Shown here piece by piece: positions 24,438-37,159 of a stretch of 64,000 bases of DNA. Made by a program: the position numbers and the translations under genes. Source of the stretch: Chrysogorgia sp. JL179-B06 (Eukaryota > Cnidaria > Anthozoa > Scleralcyonacea > Chrysogorgiidae); contig JAYKKM010000136.1 in NCBI GenBank assembly GCA_035772405.1, positions 133,501 through 197,500 of the forward strand, read 5' to 3'. The notes under the pieces were generated by a model. The model made no database searches and was not told the DNA's origin. It saw only the letters and a program-made list of their open reading frames with translations. Each line of letters starts with the position of its first letter. The stretch's first letter is position 1.

Positions 24438-24987
24438 GGCCCATTACTATACCTCTCTCATCTTTATGCACCTTGATATAGGGTAGCTAAATATTTTTTA
24501 AGAAACCATGATAATTCTGAAGTATGCTGGTAAATTAAAAGTTGCTTTTAAATAAAAGGTATTTTAATATGTTTGGAAATGTTTCACGTTATCTGCTCTT
24601 GTTTTAAAGAAATAACGCTTTCATTATGCTTTTTGACGCTGCTATCTTTGATATGCTCGAAGATTCAGAGATAATGTACAAGAATGTAAAGCAGCCGTTT
24701 TCTTTTCAAACGACGTCATGTAGTCAAATTTGTCGATATGACGTCAATTTTGAAAAGAATCTCCGCTGTACATCAACACTGAGACGTCTATGATGGCAAC
24801 CAAAAGCAGGAATAAAAACGTTATTTTTGGAGAACATGAACAGTTACCGTATAACTATTGACATGTTTCTATACATTCTAGTTAAATACCATTTTATTTA
24901 AATCATCTTCATTTTTGACTTGGTTTGTCGAAAGCTCATGTCTGTTCACATTTACACCACGTTGAACTTAATATTCGACCGAGGTTG
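24438..24987 (+). promoter_or_regulatory. Upstream region of gene copy B (unit 1)
   Basis: Diverged duplicate of 19829-20313. CRE-like ACGACGTCATG and ATATGACGTCAAT boxes are kept at about 24710-24750. Ends at ATG 24988. Confidence 0.5.
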
Positions 24988-25276
24988 ATGGGGAACGACG
25001 AATCTCGAGTTTACGACAAACTAAGCACTTGTTATTACTGCGAGAAAGAATACCTGAAGGTTGGTAGACATTTTCAAACAGTCCAAAAAGATTGTTCCGA
25101 AGTCACCAAAGCTCTTCAGCGAAAAGTGCGGAGAGGATCAGGAACGATAAACGAAGATGTGGCGAGGCATCTAGATTTCGTGTGGACGTCTACAATTCCA
25201 GGCCGGATTGGAACAGAAGTCAAAACAAGGAAATCACATCTTCACTCTCACCACACGAGAAAGAGCTGTGTAAAAG
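24988..25276 (+). pseudogene. Gene copy B 5' part: zinc finger joined to recombinase box I (unit 1)
   Basis: From ATG 24988 the frame codes MGNDESRVYDKLSTCYYCEKEY and a C2H2/BED-like finger (CYYC ... RH ... ). About 110 bp later the other frame codes KRRCGEASRFRVDVYNSRPDW...SPHEKELCKR, the box I arginine segment. In the family these parts are ~300 residues apart, so an internal deletion has joined them, out of frame. The end is an AAAAG/GTAATC donor that joins perfectly to the catalytic exon at 26463. Confidence 0.65.
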
Positions 25277-25430
25277 GTAATCACTGTCTAAACAACAAAA
25301 ATAAGTTTTAACGAATGAATTAAGTAATTGCTAATACTATAATTTATATTGCAAAAATATTAGCTCTAAACTAAGAAAATATTCGCCTTTTTCTCCATAT
25401 GTACAACGTATATTCACAGACTAAATTACA

Positions 25431-25790
25431 ATCACAGTAAAACTAGATGTTTAAATTTACATTGAAGCGAGAACAAAATAAGCTTATAGTAAAATAATAA
25501 AGGTGAGAAAAAAGCGATTGAAAATCCTCCGTCAACTTGCATTCTCTCACACCATTTTGTCACTGGACATCCTATTTCTTTCAAATGGTCTTTAATATTA
25601 TCAGCTCAGGTTCTTTTGAATCTGAACTTCTTTTACGAAAAAGTTTCTTATTCCTAAACTTAAACCTTTCGCTAACATAAGTAATTCTGCCCCATTCTAT
25701 ACTTGTTTTAATTTTGTCAGTCACCAACCATTTAATCCTTCGTCTTTTTCTCACCCTTATTATTTTACTATAAGCTTATTTTATTCTATT
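25431..25790. mobile_element. Second, truncated MITE-like copy in the intron of copy B (unit 1)
   Basis: Left arm is the same as at 23091; the right arm breaks off after CTATAAGCTTATTTTATTCT. 25800-25920 then carries the inverted ~110-bp segment. Confidence 0.7.
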
Positions 25791-26105
25791 ATTACGGACA
25801 TCAGATTTTTTTGTAGAATTTTTATATGTAAAATATGTTTTAGGCTGTAGACGTTCAGTCTATATTCCCTACATGGTCATATTTTCGTTTCATAGTCAAA
25901 CGAGATTAAAGTTCACACCAGCATCAAGTTTTTCCTTGGAAAAGAACATTTCTTCACTGAAAAATGCAATTCGCAGAGAACAGTGCAACAGTATCGTAAA
26001 TCAGCACAACACGTTTAATTGAACGTCTCCTGCTAACTTTTTTGAAATAAATGTGATGGTGTTACATGGTACGATGACGTACAATGGCGTTGGGTGTGAA
26101 AACTA

Positions 26106-26166
26106 CCAGAATGCTTTGCTAGGCTTCTAGTGCTAATCCATTGAAAATATTGGCAAAGCATTCTGG
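26106..26166. other. Hairpin with perfect 14-bp stem (unit 1)
   Basis: CCAGAATGCTTTGC (26106-26119) and its exact complement (26153-26166) with a 33-nt loop, inside the intron of copy B. Could be a small MITE scar or an RNA hairpin. Confidence 0.5.
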
Positions 26167-26462
26167 TTGTTGTAGTCACTCAAAGGCGTTGAACGTCCTC
26201 GTGTAAATGGTTTATTGGGATTACTTCCGTAAACTATTTGGAGTATACTTGTGGTAAATAGCTGCTACGTCACAAAATGCTATTCCGGACAAACATCTCG
26301 ACCCTCTGACATCCAAAAATAAACGTTTTCACAAATCGAGATTTCCTTTTGACTATACATAGCAAGGTCAAGAGAAGAACCCAAGCGGAAGATTAGTGGA
26401 TGCGCTGCCTCGCAGTCGCTCGACAAAAATATATCATATACTCTATATTTAATTATATTTAG

Positions 26463-26935
26463 ATTTGATCTTGTTGAGATTCTTGGCAAGAGGAACAGAA
26501 AAGTTCCTATAATATTGACACCAGAGGTCAAAAAAGCAATCCAGGTGCTGAATGACACTCGGAATCAGGCGAATGTTCATTCCAAGAATCCATACGTTTT
26601 TGCTGTGAACAACGGGTCTTCTCTTCAAAACATCAGAGGGAACGACGCACTAACGAAGGTTACAGCAGGATTGGAGTTGGAACAGCCAAAACAAATTTCA
26701 TCAACAGCTCTGAGAAAATATGTAGCTACCGTTTCACAGATCGTGGACATGAATGAATCCGAACTGGGCTGGCTGGCTAGGCATTTGGGTCATGATATCC
26801 AAATACACAAAGAATTTTATCGATTGCAAGAGAGTACAATCGAAATGGCACTTGTCGAAAATCTTTTGGTTGCTGTGGACGAAGGGAAGGCAAACAAGTT
26901 TAAAGGAAGGTCCATCCGTGACATAAACATCAACG
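26463..26935 (+). CDS. Tyrosine-recombinase-fold catalytic exon, intact (unit 1)
   Basis: An internal exon: acceptor ATATTTAG at 26462 and donor G/GTAATT after 26935. Codes FDLVEILGKRNRKVPIILTP, then SSTALRKYVAT (box II arginine), LARHLGHD (box II histidine) and KEFYRL (tyrosine nucleophile). With box I in the preceding exon the R-R-H-Y set of tyrosine recombinases is complete. The Met in MTPEV is internal, not a start. Family: recombinase-like genes related to Crypton-type transposons (my reading). Likely DNA cutting/joining, or a domesticated DNA-binding role. Confidence 0.8.
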
Positions 26936-28159
26936 GTAATTATAAACTTTTTATGATCTTGCGTGATTCACACATATTTCAGGGTAATTAATAACCATTA
27001 CAACACGATCGAGTCGGATTTCTTTGATGTACCGAGGCATGTAGCTTACAACACTATGAATACTAATTAGATACTAATTTTCTAGAAACGAAGAGAAAAC
27101 TAGGAAAATTGTTGAACAAAATAGACAAAACTTTCTTGGAAACATGCTAGATCGTGTTGTAAGTCAGATAAATCCCTCGAACGTCGGGATGTATGTCGTG
27201 AGTGCTCACGTCATCAATTTCAACACTGAAAATAGGAGGGAAACTTTGGGGCAAATATGCTTATTTTTATTCAGTCAGTGATTTTTGCCTGTAACTATGA
27301 CAACTGAAGCAGCACACGTAAAGTAATGTGAGTGAGATGGTTGATATATAAAAAACCCTTCGCTTCGAGCGACTAAAACGAAAAGCAGAGAGCGTTTTCG
27401 GGCAAGAAACCTGACAAATTTTGTTATATATCAAAGTGCTTTAGCATACGAAGAAAATCGCAGGAAAAATAAATTATTGCCTATAGTAATTTTAAAAATC
27501 ATTAATGAAAAATAGAGATGTTCGTTTATCCACTGCGATTTGTTGGAAAAGACGAACTGCCGAATTTGTCCGCGAATCACGCAATGATTGGTCGAAATCT
27601 GCCAGACGAATCGCAGTGTGTTTTAGTCTCCAAAAGTTATCGGATAATAATTTATCATTGCGCATGTAGTTTTTTGTTTATTTGCTCGGTGACCATGTAA
27701 TTGCAACGCAAACGCGTGACATATTGCGGGTTATACGAGACTTAGATACGGAGAACGGAGGCTCTTAGCCAGATACATGATATATCTGATGATGTACAGT
27801 ATGTATTGAATTCAATAGATAATTAAAAATCCCCGGATGTATATGGATACAGCCCTGGTTTGTATAGTATACATCCATTAATTTTTACAAATCCCCGAAG
27901 CTTTAGGGATGTATATAGGATATACATCCGTATAAAGAACAAAGAAAAACAACTAAAATTTGAACTAATAGTCATCGATGCCATCAGGCCTCGCGAGAGT
28001 TTATCTAAGTCCCTCAGGCATACGATCTTCGTTTAATGTTCAATAGATCACTCACGTGATCGGTGGCCGCATTGGGGAAACAATACGAAATCTTTGAATA
28101 AGAACAGAGTTATTTGAATAAGAATAAAGCTAAATTCGCATGAGATAAAGATGGTACAC
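26936..28159. other. Downstream intron/flank, unit 1
   Basis: A possible next exon begins after TTTTCTAG at 27085 (about 20 codons to a stop). A 60-aa ORF at 27518-27700 has no recognised features. Paired ATCCCCGG.TGTATAT...GGATATACATCC segments at 27830-27935 form an imperfect palindrome. Otherwise nothing. Confidence 0.35.
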
Positions 28160-28215
28160 CAATATGGCCGCCATTTTATTGTTTTGGAACACCAACATGG
28201 CCGCCGTGACGTCAG
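28160..28215. promoter_or_regulatory. CRE/YY1-type promoter-like patch (unit 1)
   Basis: Two ATGGCCGCC motifs (one as ATATGGCCGCCATTTT, YY1-like) and a perfect CRE TGACGTCA at 28207-28214 within 55 bp. Conserved in all full units. No gene start is obvious next to it. Confidence 0.4.
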
Positions 28216-28261
28216 ATGAAACCATCAATACCGTGCGTTTACTTATAATAAATATATAAAT

Positions 28262-28370
28262 AGATAACTACCTAGATCGCTACCTAGATCGCTACCTATA
28301 GATAGCTACCTATAGATAGCTACCTATAGATAGCTACCTATAGATAGCTACCTAGATAGCTACTAAACTC
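28262..28370. repeat. 14-bp minisatellite (unit 1)
   Basis: About six tandem copies of GATAGCTACCTATA with shorter GATCGCTACCTA variants. Same copy number at 38486-38590, 48713-48815 and 58938-59043. Confidence 0.9.
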
Positions 28371-29115
28371 ATTGACAAAAACAGTAGGATCAGTGTATGA
28401 AAATCACATGTTTTAAATGAAAGCTTTTTATGTACATAAATTTATGTATTGGACTGCATTTCCCCTCTCCTCCCAATTTAATGTTGCCAGAGGCATTAAA
28501 TATAAAAGGATAACGACAGTTTAATATTAACTACTTAGTGATCAAGTGAAACGTACTACTTCAAGAAATAGATATTAAGGAAACATTACTCATTACCCTT
28601 TAAACGAAGAGTAAAATCCTATCCACTGACAAAAAGGGAAGATTTAACACCACGATTAAGGATATTTTCTTCATTTGTACGTAATAATTAAACGCATTTG
28701 ATATCTTATGATTATAGGTTCTACACATCACCAAACCCGATCGGATGAAACGTGCCAGACAAGTGGAGGTAAAAGTGGAGGTTATTTTTTAAATCTAAAC
28801 ATCATATACAGTACATTACAATAGAACATAATTATTAAACATTCACTTCTCGAGAGGTTTCTATTTGACATTAGTATTATTGACAAGTGTCTATAGAATC
28901 ACTATTCGCTGATAGAAACCTCTGGGGTAAAAATCACGTGATTTCGAAAGATATTTACTTTTTTTTATGAAAAATATAATACTCGCCCTTGTTTTCTATG
29001 AGCGATGGAAAACGCGGGTTGTCTAATTGCTAATTAATAAACTACGTTAAATGGCTCTTACTTCTGAAGTAATTGGTTTGTCGTTATTAAATTATTTGAT
29101 ATTTATCTTTGGACT
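28371..29115. other. AT-rich noncoding end of unit 1
   Basis: Contains an inverted pair GAGAGGTTTCTAT...ATAGAAACCTC (about 28853-28925) and one of the two alternating variant sites (G at 28410). No gene. Confidence 0.4.
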
Positions 29116-29810
29116 CATATAGATTCTTCAAATAAGCTAAACAATGAGCCAAATCAAACATCTCGTGAAGGTAATTTTTCCCAAGATGTAATGATTTCAT
29201 ATAATTCAGACATCAATGCTTACATACCAGTTCAGTCCATGTTCATTGAGAACTTGACAGATGTTAGAAAGCGTCTGCATATGCCACCTATTATTTTGCT
29301 TGTGGATGCGGCCTATAGGTGCATGCAGGTGTGCAACCAATCCATTTCGAAGGACAGCATTTTCGCCATGTAGGATGAAATTATAATTGAAAATAATGGA
29401 AAACTTTTGTCAAATTCATCCAACATGGCGGCAATGACGGAAGCTGCACACAACCAACTAAGCAACGCATGAATAAAAAATTGATCCCGATGGAACGCCA
29501 GTATAAATTTCGTGTACATCAGACAAGCAACCATTGTAAGTCACTATGGCTTTGCGAAAAAAATATAGTCCTTGAATCATTCAGGCTCACCATCATGCTT
29601 TTGCTTAACGGTTGTTTGCTCCTACCCTGAAGCAATTGTTTGCCGATAACATTCATATGAACCATATCACTAATATTACTGAAGCAATTGTTTGCCGATA
29701 AAATTCATATGAACCATATCACTAATTCTCTGGACTCCCATAGAGCACTTGTGACCATTCTGTAACCCTTACATAAATTCAATAACGTTTGCTTCGTATA
29801 TTTTATATAG

Positions 29811-30046
29811 TAAAATGTCTAAAAAGAAAGCAGGCAAGCGTACAATCATGGACTTCCTCTGAAAAAAGACAGCTACGAATATACTTTGAAAAGTATATCA
29901 ACGCCAGCAAAGCACCCAGAAAGAAGGAGTGTGAAAAATTTTTGGAGGACAAAGAACATTTGTTCCCCAAAAGATCGTGGACCAACATTAAAGATTGTGT
30001 TAGGAACATGGGACTGAAAGAGAAGAAAAATAAGGAAAAAGGGTAA
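29811..30046 (+). CDS. SANT/Myb-like C-terminal exon (unit 2)
   Basis: Intact: KRKQASVQSWTSSEKRQLRIY ... LFPKRSWTNIKDCVRNMG, Lys-rich tail, stop TAA at 30046. Acceptor TTTTATATAG precedes it. Predicted last exon of the recombinase-type gene whose catalytic exon is in unit 1 (26463-26935), so the gene crosses the unit border. Confidence 0.6.
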
Positions 30047-30974
30047 TGTCACGTATTCGTCCCTTCCGCAAATGCCATAATGCTTTGCGCCTTGGGGTAA
30101 AGTTTAATAGCTGACGTAAATGGAGTAGCGCAACAATAATGATTTTTACATTTTCAATTCATTTTCCGCATTAAAACAAGATATTTTATTTTCGAGATAC
30201 CCTACAAAGCACAAAGCATAATGGCAATTGCGAAAGGGGCACAAATGGACAAGAGAGCATAAAGTTCTATGATAAAGGTGAGAGGGAACGTATAGTAATG
30301 GTCTAGCTTAGACCCATCTTAACTCCACGAAAGTTATTTTCAGATTTTTGAAGTTATTGGCCCATTACTATATCTCTCTCATCTTTATGAACCCTTGATA
30401 TATGGGTAGCCAAACAATTTTTAAGAAACCATGATAATTCTGAAGTATGCTGGGAAAATTACAAGTTTCTTTTAAATAAAAGGTATTTAAATATGTTTGG
30501 AAATGTTGATAATTTTCAAGAAATAACGCTTTTATTATGCTTTTTGACGCTGCTATCTTTGATATGCTCAACGGTTCAGAGTTAATGTACAATAATGTAA
30601 ACCAGCCGTTTTCTTTTCAAATGACGTCATATCGTCAATTTTTGTTGATATAACGTCAATTTCGAAAATAATCTCCGCTGTACTCTCCGCTCCGTTATTT
30701 CTGGAGAACAATGTCTCTATACATTCTAATTAAATACCTTTTATTTAAATCATCTTCATTTTTGACTTGCTTAGTCGAAAGCTTGAACGGATGTCCGTTC
30801 GCACTTCCACCTGGTTGAACTTAATGTACGACGCATAAGATTGATGGGGAACTTTGTCCACAACAACAAAGTCCTCGATGCAAACGTGGGTGAGATCAAA
30901 GTGACCAAACGTTGGTACCACGGCGAATCCATTTGAGTATTACCCATATCTATATTGTAATGATCTAAGCGGAG

Positions 30975-32077
30975 TATAAAGATAAGAGCCCAGCTCAATA
31001 TACGTAAGTGTATAGCCATAATAATATGGAAACAAGTCAAGTTTTAAAAACATTTTTACTGATGTTTCGTTGCGAACTTACAACATCTTCAGAGTAATAA
31101 TTAAAGGTGTGAAAACTATCTATATTTATAAGTCTATATTTACAAAAGAGAATAATACACGTGTCAATGTTGTGGTGCATTGTATCTGGTTTACTGAATT
31201 CTAAATTCAAACCGTCTCTCAATGAGAACATATCTTCCATACCGCTTTCTCTATTTTAATTGCGTACTGTTACTTATGTCACCTTTTGTTATATATATAT
31301 ATATATATATGGTCAAATACATATATGGAAAAATTCACTGCCCCAACCGGGAATCGAACCGTGGTCTCCCAATCAACGTTTCGGCGCACTAACCTCTGAG
31401 CTATTGAGACACGGTCAGAACAGTCAGTGATTTTTCCATATACATAGTAAATTCGCCGCTTTCCCGGACTCCAACAGGCACATCGCATCTAACCATAACG
31501 TGGAGCGAGGCCTCTCGATCGCACTTCCCAAAGTAGCGAAGCGATACACAACTTCTTGTATACAGAGGGCTTTAAGAGTAATAATTAATGATCATTAATT
31601 ATTATTCTTAAATTATCATGAAAATCATTAATTATTACTCTTAAAGCCCTCTGTTATACAAGAAGTTGTGTATCGCTTCGCTACTTTGGGAAGTGCGCTC
31701 GAGAGGCCTCGCTCCACGTTATGGTTAGATGCGATGTCTGCCTGTTGGAGTCCGGGAAAGCGGCAAATTTACTATGTTTATGGAAAAATCACTGACTGTT
31801 CTGATCGTGTCTCAATAGCTCAGAGGTTAGAGCGCCGAAACGTTGATTCGGAGACCAGGGTTCGATTCCCCGTTGGGGCAGTCAATTTTTCCATAATATG
31901 TATTTGACCATATTAAATTCTCTCTCATCATTATATATATATATATATATATATAGACAGTTTTCGCAGCCCCTAAGTAGGAAACGAAACGTCAGTAAAA
32001 TGTTTTAAAACTTGACTTGTTTCCTTATTATTATGGCAATACATTTACGTATATTGAGCTGGGCTCTTATCTTTATA
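30975..32077. mobile_element. Fold-back element with tRNA-like arms (unit 2)
   Basis: As in unit 1 but uninterrupted. Inner palindrome 31311-31909; degenerate minus-strand tRNA-like at 31340-31410. Confidence 0.75.
31809..31879 (+). tRNA. tRNA-like sequence, right arm (unit 2)
   Basis: Identical to the unit 1 right-arm sequence; cloverleaf with GTT anticodon and C33. Probably a tRNA-derived repeat. Confidence 0.5.
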
Positions 32078-32243
32078 TACTTAGCCTGTGTTGCAGACGG
32101 TTGTTTGGGGGGAGGGGATGTATTCGGGGAGAGTTATATTCGGGACGCGGTATTCGGGACGCGGAATACATTACACTACGCATGCTGCTTTATACACCGA
32201 TTACGCTTTCCGCCCGCAAAATCTATAGCTAAGATTGTAATGT

Positions 32244-33174
32244 CTTCTTTCACAAGAAAGAATTGTACCAGAACGTGACAAATTGTCCGTTTTCAGAACG
32301 AGACGGAACTTCATTCTAAAAGGATGCGTCACACATGCAGTCTGTTGCTAGCACCAAATAAAATATCATCGGTTGCTAATAAAGCCTTAACTGACTATGT
32401 TTTCCCGAGAATGAAGTCAAACTCAAGTATTTGGAAGCGAAGAATGAAAAAACAATTGTATTTTATGGGCAAGCGCTGTTAGAAAAACATGGAAAAGTTA
32501 AGGCTAATATATATGCGTCCCAACACATGCGGGAATTGGCACGAATGTTGCAAGGAAATTATCCAAAATGCCATCTCTAACCATGAAAGACTTTATTACA
32601 CCAGATAAGTTTCACATTCTTGTACAAGCCACCAAGAACTCCAGTAGGGATACCAAGATGATGCCGAAAAGTTCTCCTTCCAACGCGCTAAAGCTTGGAT
32701 ACGCCTTGACGAAAGCCGCTTATATCATGAGAGGGGGGAACCGCGATGAAACTGACCGAAGGAATGTTGAAGATTTTCTTAAATTATATGAGCAAGAGTG
32801 AGCAGACAAGATTTCGGTGAAAGCGCTGAATTCCCTGGCCTACCGGAAGCACAAGAAAACGGAATGTCTTCACCCAAGACTTGTTGAAGTTGAGAAAATT
32901 TCAGCTAAAAAAAATTGAAGAACTTCGGCAATGTCTGGAGATTTTCCGAACGAGATATGGCGAGAGTTGGAAACAATCTGCCTATCACGAATCGTTTTCA
33001 ATAAACCAAGATCTGGGGAGGCATCTAAATTACGTGTGGACAACTACAATTCCAGGCCAGATTGGAACAGAAGCCAAAATAAGATTTTATTTCAATTTTC
33101 TACAGGAATATGAAGTGCCACTCATTATACACAAACATTCTAAATGCACTTTTAGAGGATATTGGCTATAGGTT
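32244..33174 (+). pseudogene. Recombinase gene copy A, decayed (unit 2)
   Basis: Same frameshifts as in unit 1, so decay came before amplification. Confidence 0.7.
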
Positions 33175-35211
33175 CACCAGGCGGAAAGCGTAATCTATTG
33201 GTGAATATGAGAGCCCAGCTTAAAACACGAAGCAGTCATGGTATTTTTAAAAATATTTACCATGATCTAACGTTTCGTTGCATTCCGAACAACATATTCA
33301 CAGAATAAATTACAATCACAGTAAAACTAGATGTTTAAATTTACATTGAAGCGAGAACAAAATAAGCTTATAGTAAAATAATAAAGGAGAGAAAAAAGCA
33401 ATTGAAAATCCTCCGTAACTTGCATTCTCTCACACCATCTTGTCACTGGACATCCTATTTCTTTCAAATCGTCTTTAATATTATCAGCTCTTGTTCTTTT
33501 GATTCTGAACTTTCAAAAAAGTTTCTTATTCCTAAACTAAGTAAACATAAGTTCTGCGCCATTCTATACTTGTTTTAATTTTGTCAGTCACCAACCATTT
33601 AATCCTTCGTCTTTTCTCACCTTTATTATTTTACTATAAGCTCATTTTATTCTCGCTTTTTATTGGTTAAAACCTTTTGTATGTAAATTTAAACACCTAG
33701 TTTTATTGTGATAGCAATTTAGTCTGTGAATACGTTGTAGGTGTGAAGTGTGAACTTTAATCTCGTTTGACTATGAAACGAAAATATGACCATGCAGGGA
33801 ATACAGCCTGAAACATATTTTACATATAAAAATTCTACAAAATAATCTGATGTCCCTAAAAGTGTAAATGAATAGAGGAGCCAAGCATAAAATACGCATC
33901 AAGTTTTACCTTGAAAAAGAATATGCAACAGTATTGTAAATCAGCACAACACGTTTAATGTCTCCTGCTAAGAATCTTGAAATAAATCCGTGATAAAAAC
34001 TCGCTAATTAACCCATCACATGGCCGTGAAGGCGTTGAAAGATTCCAAACATGTATAATAGACCATTTACACGGTACGATGATGTACAATGGCGTTGGGT
34101 GGTAATTCTCGCGCGTAACTCGCGTCAATGTCGACAATGACATTAGGTGTTCTATACAACAGACCAATTACATTACTACATCATCATCATCATGTAGGAC
34201 GAGCGAGCTCGGTTGTGTGGGTATGCGGGTCTTTACGGACCTCATGGAGTAGCGTCCATGCCTTTATGCATAGCTAACACCCTACAGTCGGCAGCAGGGC
34301 TGTAGTAATCTACCAACGGCGACATACTGCGAAACTGCTTGTAGGAGTTGTGACCACTTGATTTTCGCAATTGAAAGAAATATTACTGCACGAGCGTTTT
34401 AAAAAATAAACTCTTTTCCGTTCAACAGGAGTCTTCACTGTTGTCAATTCTTGAGTAAAACTTTAAAAAACCTTTTTCGTAATGCAATTCTTTGACAAAA
34501 TGTACTTCACAACTATAACTTTTTTCTGACACTTTGTTTTCCCAAAATTAACGTGTAAACGGGCGCGTAAAAATCACGATAGGTGTCACATACTGAGTAT
34601 CGTTTGATGATTAGCTATCCTGAGAACTAAAAAATATAACTTAAGAGGAATTAGGAGACTAGGCCCATTACTATACCTCTCTCATCTTTATGCACCTTGA
34701 TATAGGGTAGCTAAATATTTTTTAAGAAACCATGATAATTCTGAAGTATGCTGGTAAATTAAAAGTTGCTTTTAAATAAAAGGTATTTTAATATGTTTGG
34801 AAATGTTTCACGTTATCTGCTCTTGTTTTAAAGAAATAACGCTTTCATTATGCTTTTTGACGCTGCTATCTTTGATATGCTCGAAGATTCAGAGATAATG
34901 TACAAGAATGTAAAGCAGCCGTTTTCTTTTCAAACGACGTCATGTAGTCAAATTTGTCGATATGACGTCAATTTTGAAAAGAATCTCCGCTGTACATCAA
35001 CACTGAGACGTCTATGATGGCAACCAAAAGCAGGAATAAAAACGTTATTTTTGGAGAACATGAACAGTTACCGTATAACTATTGACATGTTTCTATACAT
35101 TCTAGTTAAATACCATTTTATTTAAATCATCTTCATTTTTGACTTGGTTTGTCGAAAGCTCATGTCTGTTCACATTTACACCACGTTGAACTTAATATTC
35201 GACCGAGGTTG

Positions 35212-35500
35212 ATGGGGAACGACGAATCTCGAGTTTACGACAAACTAAGCACTTGTTATTACTGCGAGAAAGAATACCTGAAGGTTGGTAGACATTTTCA
35301 AACAGTCCAAAAAGATTGTTCCGAAGTCACCAAAGCTCTTCAGCGAAAAGTGCGGAGAGGATCAGGAACGATAAACGAAGATGTGGCGAGGCATCTAGAT
35401 TTCGTGTGGACGTCTACAATTCCAGGCCGGATTGGAACAGAAGTCAAAACAAGGAAATCACATCTTCACTCTCACCACACGAGAAAGAGCTGTGTAAAAG
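35212..35500 (+). pseudogene. Copy B zinc-finger/box I part (unit 2)
   Basis: Same structure and internal frame jump as unit 1; donor at 35500. Confidence 0.65.
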
Positions 35501-36686
35501 GTAATCACTGTCTAAACAACAAAAATAAGTTTTAACGAATGAATTAAGTAATTGCTAATACTATAATTTATATTGCAAAAATATTAGCTCTAAACTAAGA
35601 AAATATTCGCCTTTTTCTCCATATGTACAACGTATATTCACAGACTAAATTACAATCACAGTAAAACTAGATGTTTAAATTTACATTGAAGCGAGAACAA
35701 AATAAGCTTATAGTAAAATAATAAAGGTGAGAAAAAAGCGATTGAAAATCCTCCGTCAACTTGCATTCTCTCACACCATTTTGTCACTGGACATCCTATT
35801 TCTTTCAAATGGTCTTTAATATTATCAGCTCAGGTTCTTTTGAATCTGAACTTCTTTTACGAAAAAGTTTCTTATTCCTAAACTTAAACCTTTCGCTAAC
35901 ATAAGTAATTCTGCCCCATTCTATACTTGTTTTAATTTTGTCAGTCACCAACCATTTAATCCTTCGTCTTTTTCTCACCCTTATTATTTTACTATAAGCT
36001 TATTTTATTCTATTATTACGGACATCAGATTTTTTTGTAGAATTTTTATATGTAAAATATGTTTTAGGCTGTAGACGTTCAGTCTATATTCCCTACATGG
36101 TCATATTTTCGTTTCATAGTCAAACGAGATTAAAGTTCACACCAGCATCAAGTTTTTCCTTGGAAAAGAACATTTCTTCACTGAAAAATGCAATTCGCAG
36201 AGAACAGTGCAACAGTATCGTAAATCAGCACAACACGTTTAATTGAACGTCTCCTGCTAACTTTTTTGAAATAAATGTGATGGTGTTACATGGTACGATG
36301 ACGTACAATGGCGTTGGGTGTGAAAACTACCAGAATGCTTTGCTAGGCTTCTAGTGCTAATCCATTGAAAATATTGGCAAAGCATTCTGGTTGTTGTAGT
36401 CACTCAAAGGCGTTGAACGTCCTCGTGTAAATGGTTTATTGGGATTACTTCCGTAAACTATTTGGAGTATACTTGTGGTAAATAGCTGCTACGTCACAAA
36501 ATGCTATTCCGGACAAACATCTCGACCCTCTGACATCCAAAAATAAACGTTTTCACAAATCGAGATTTCCTTTTGACTATACATAGCAAGGTCAAGAGAA
36601 GAACCCAAGCGGAAGATTAGTGGATGCGCTGCCTCGCAGTCGCTCGACAAAAATATATCATATACTCTATATTTAATTATATTTAG

Positions 36687-37159
36687 ATTTGATCTTGTTG
36701 AGATTCTTGGCAAGAGGAACAGAAAAGTTCCTATAATATTGACACCAGAGGTCAAAAAAGCAATCCAGGTGCTGAATGACACTCGGAATCAGGCGAATGT
36801 TCATTCCAAGAATCCATACGTTTTTGCTGTGAACAACGGGTCTTCTCTTCAAAACATCAGAGGGAACGACGCACTAACGAAGGTTACAGCAGGATTGGAG
36901 TTGGAACAGCCAAAACAAATTTCATCAACAGCTCTGAGAAAATATGTAGCTACCGTTTCACAGATCGTGGACATGAATGAATCCGAACTGGGCTGGCTGG
37001 CTAGGCATTTGGGTCATGATATCCAAATACACAAAGAATTTTATCGATTGCAAGAGAGTACAATCGAAATGGCACTTGTCGAAAATCTTTTGGTTGCTGT
37101 GGACGAAGGGAAGGCAAACAAGTTTAAAGGAAGGTCCATCCGTGACATAAACATCAACG
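36687..37159 (+). CDS. Catalytic exon, intact (unit 2)
   Basis: Box II arginine, histidine and tyrosine all present; splice sites kept. Downstream C-terminal exon is at 40036-40271 in unit 3. Confidence 0.8.

Larger units (their letters stand above)
18586..29115. repeat. Array unit 1 (10530 bp, with private insertion)
   Basis: Starts directly after the Polinton tip. Private features: a 304-bp insertion at 20591-20894, one extra C near 19427 and GATTCACC for GGTTCACC at 22950. Confidence 0.95.

Noticed and set aside
26280..26558. 92-aa minus-strand ORF, repeated in each unit
   Set aside because: Antisense of the catalytic exon and its intron; conservation comes from unit identity, not selection.
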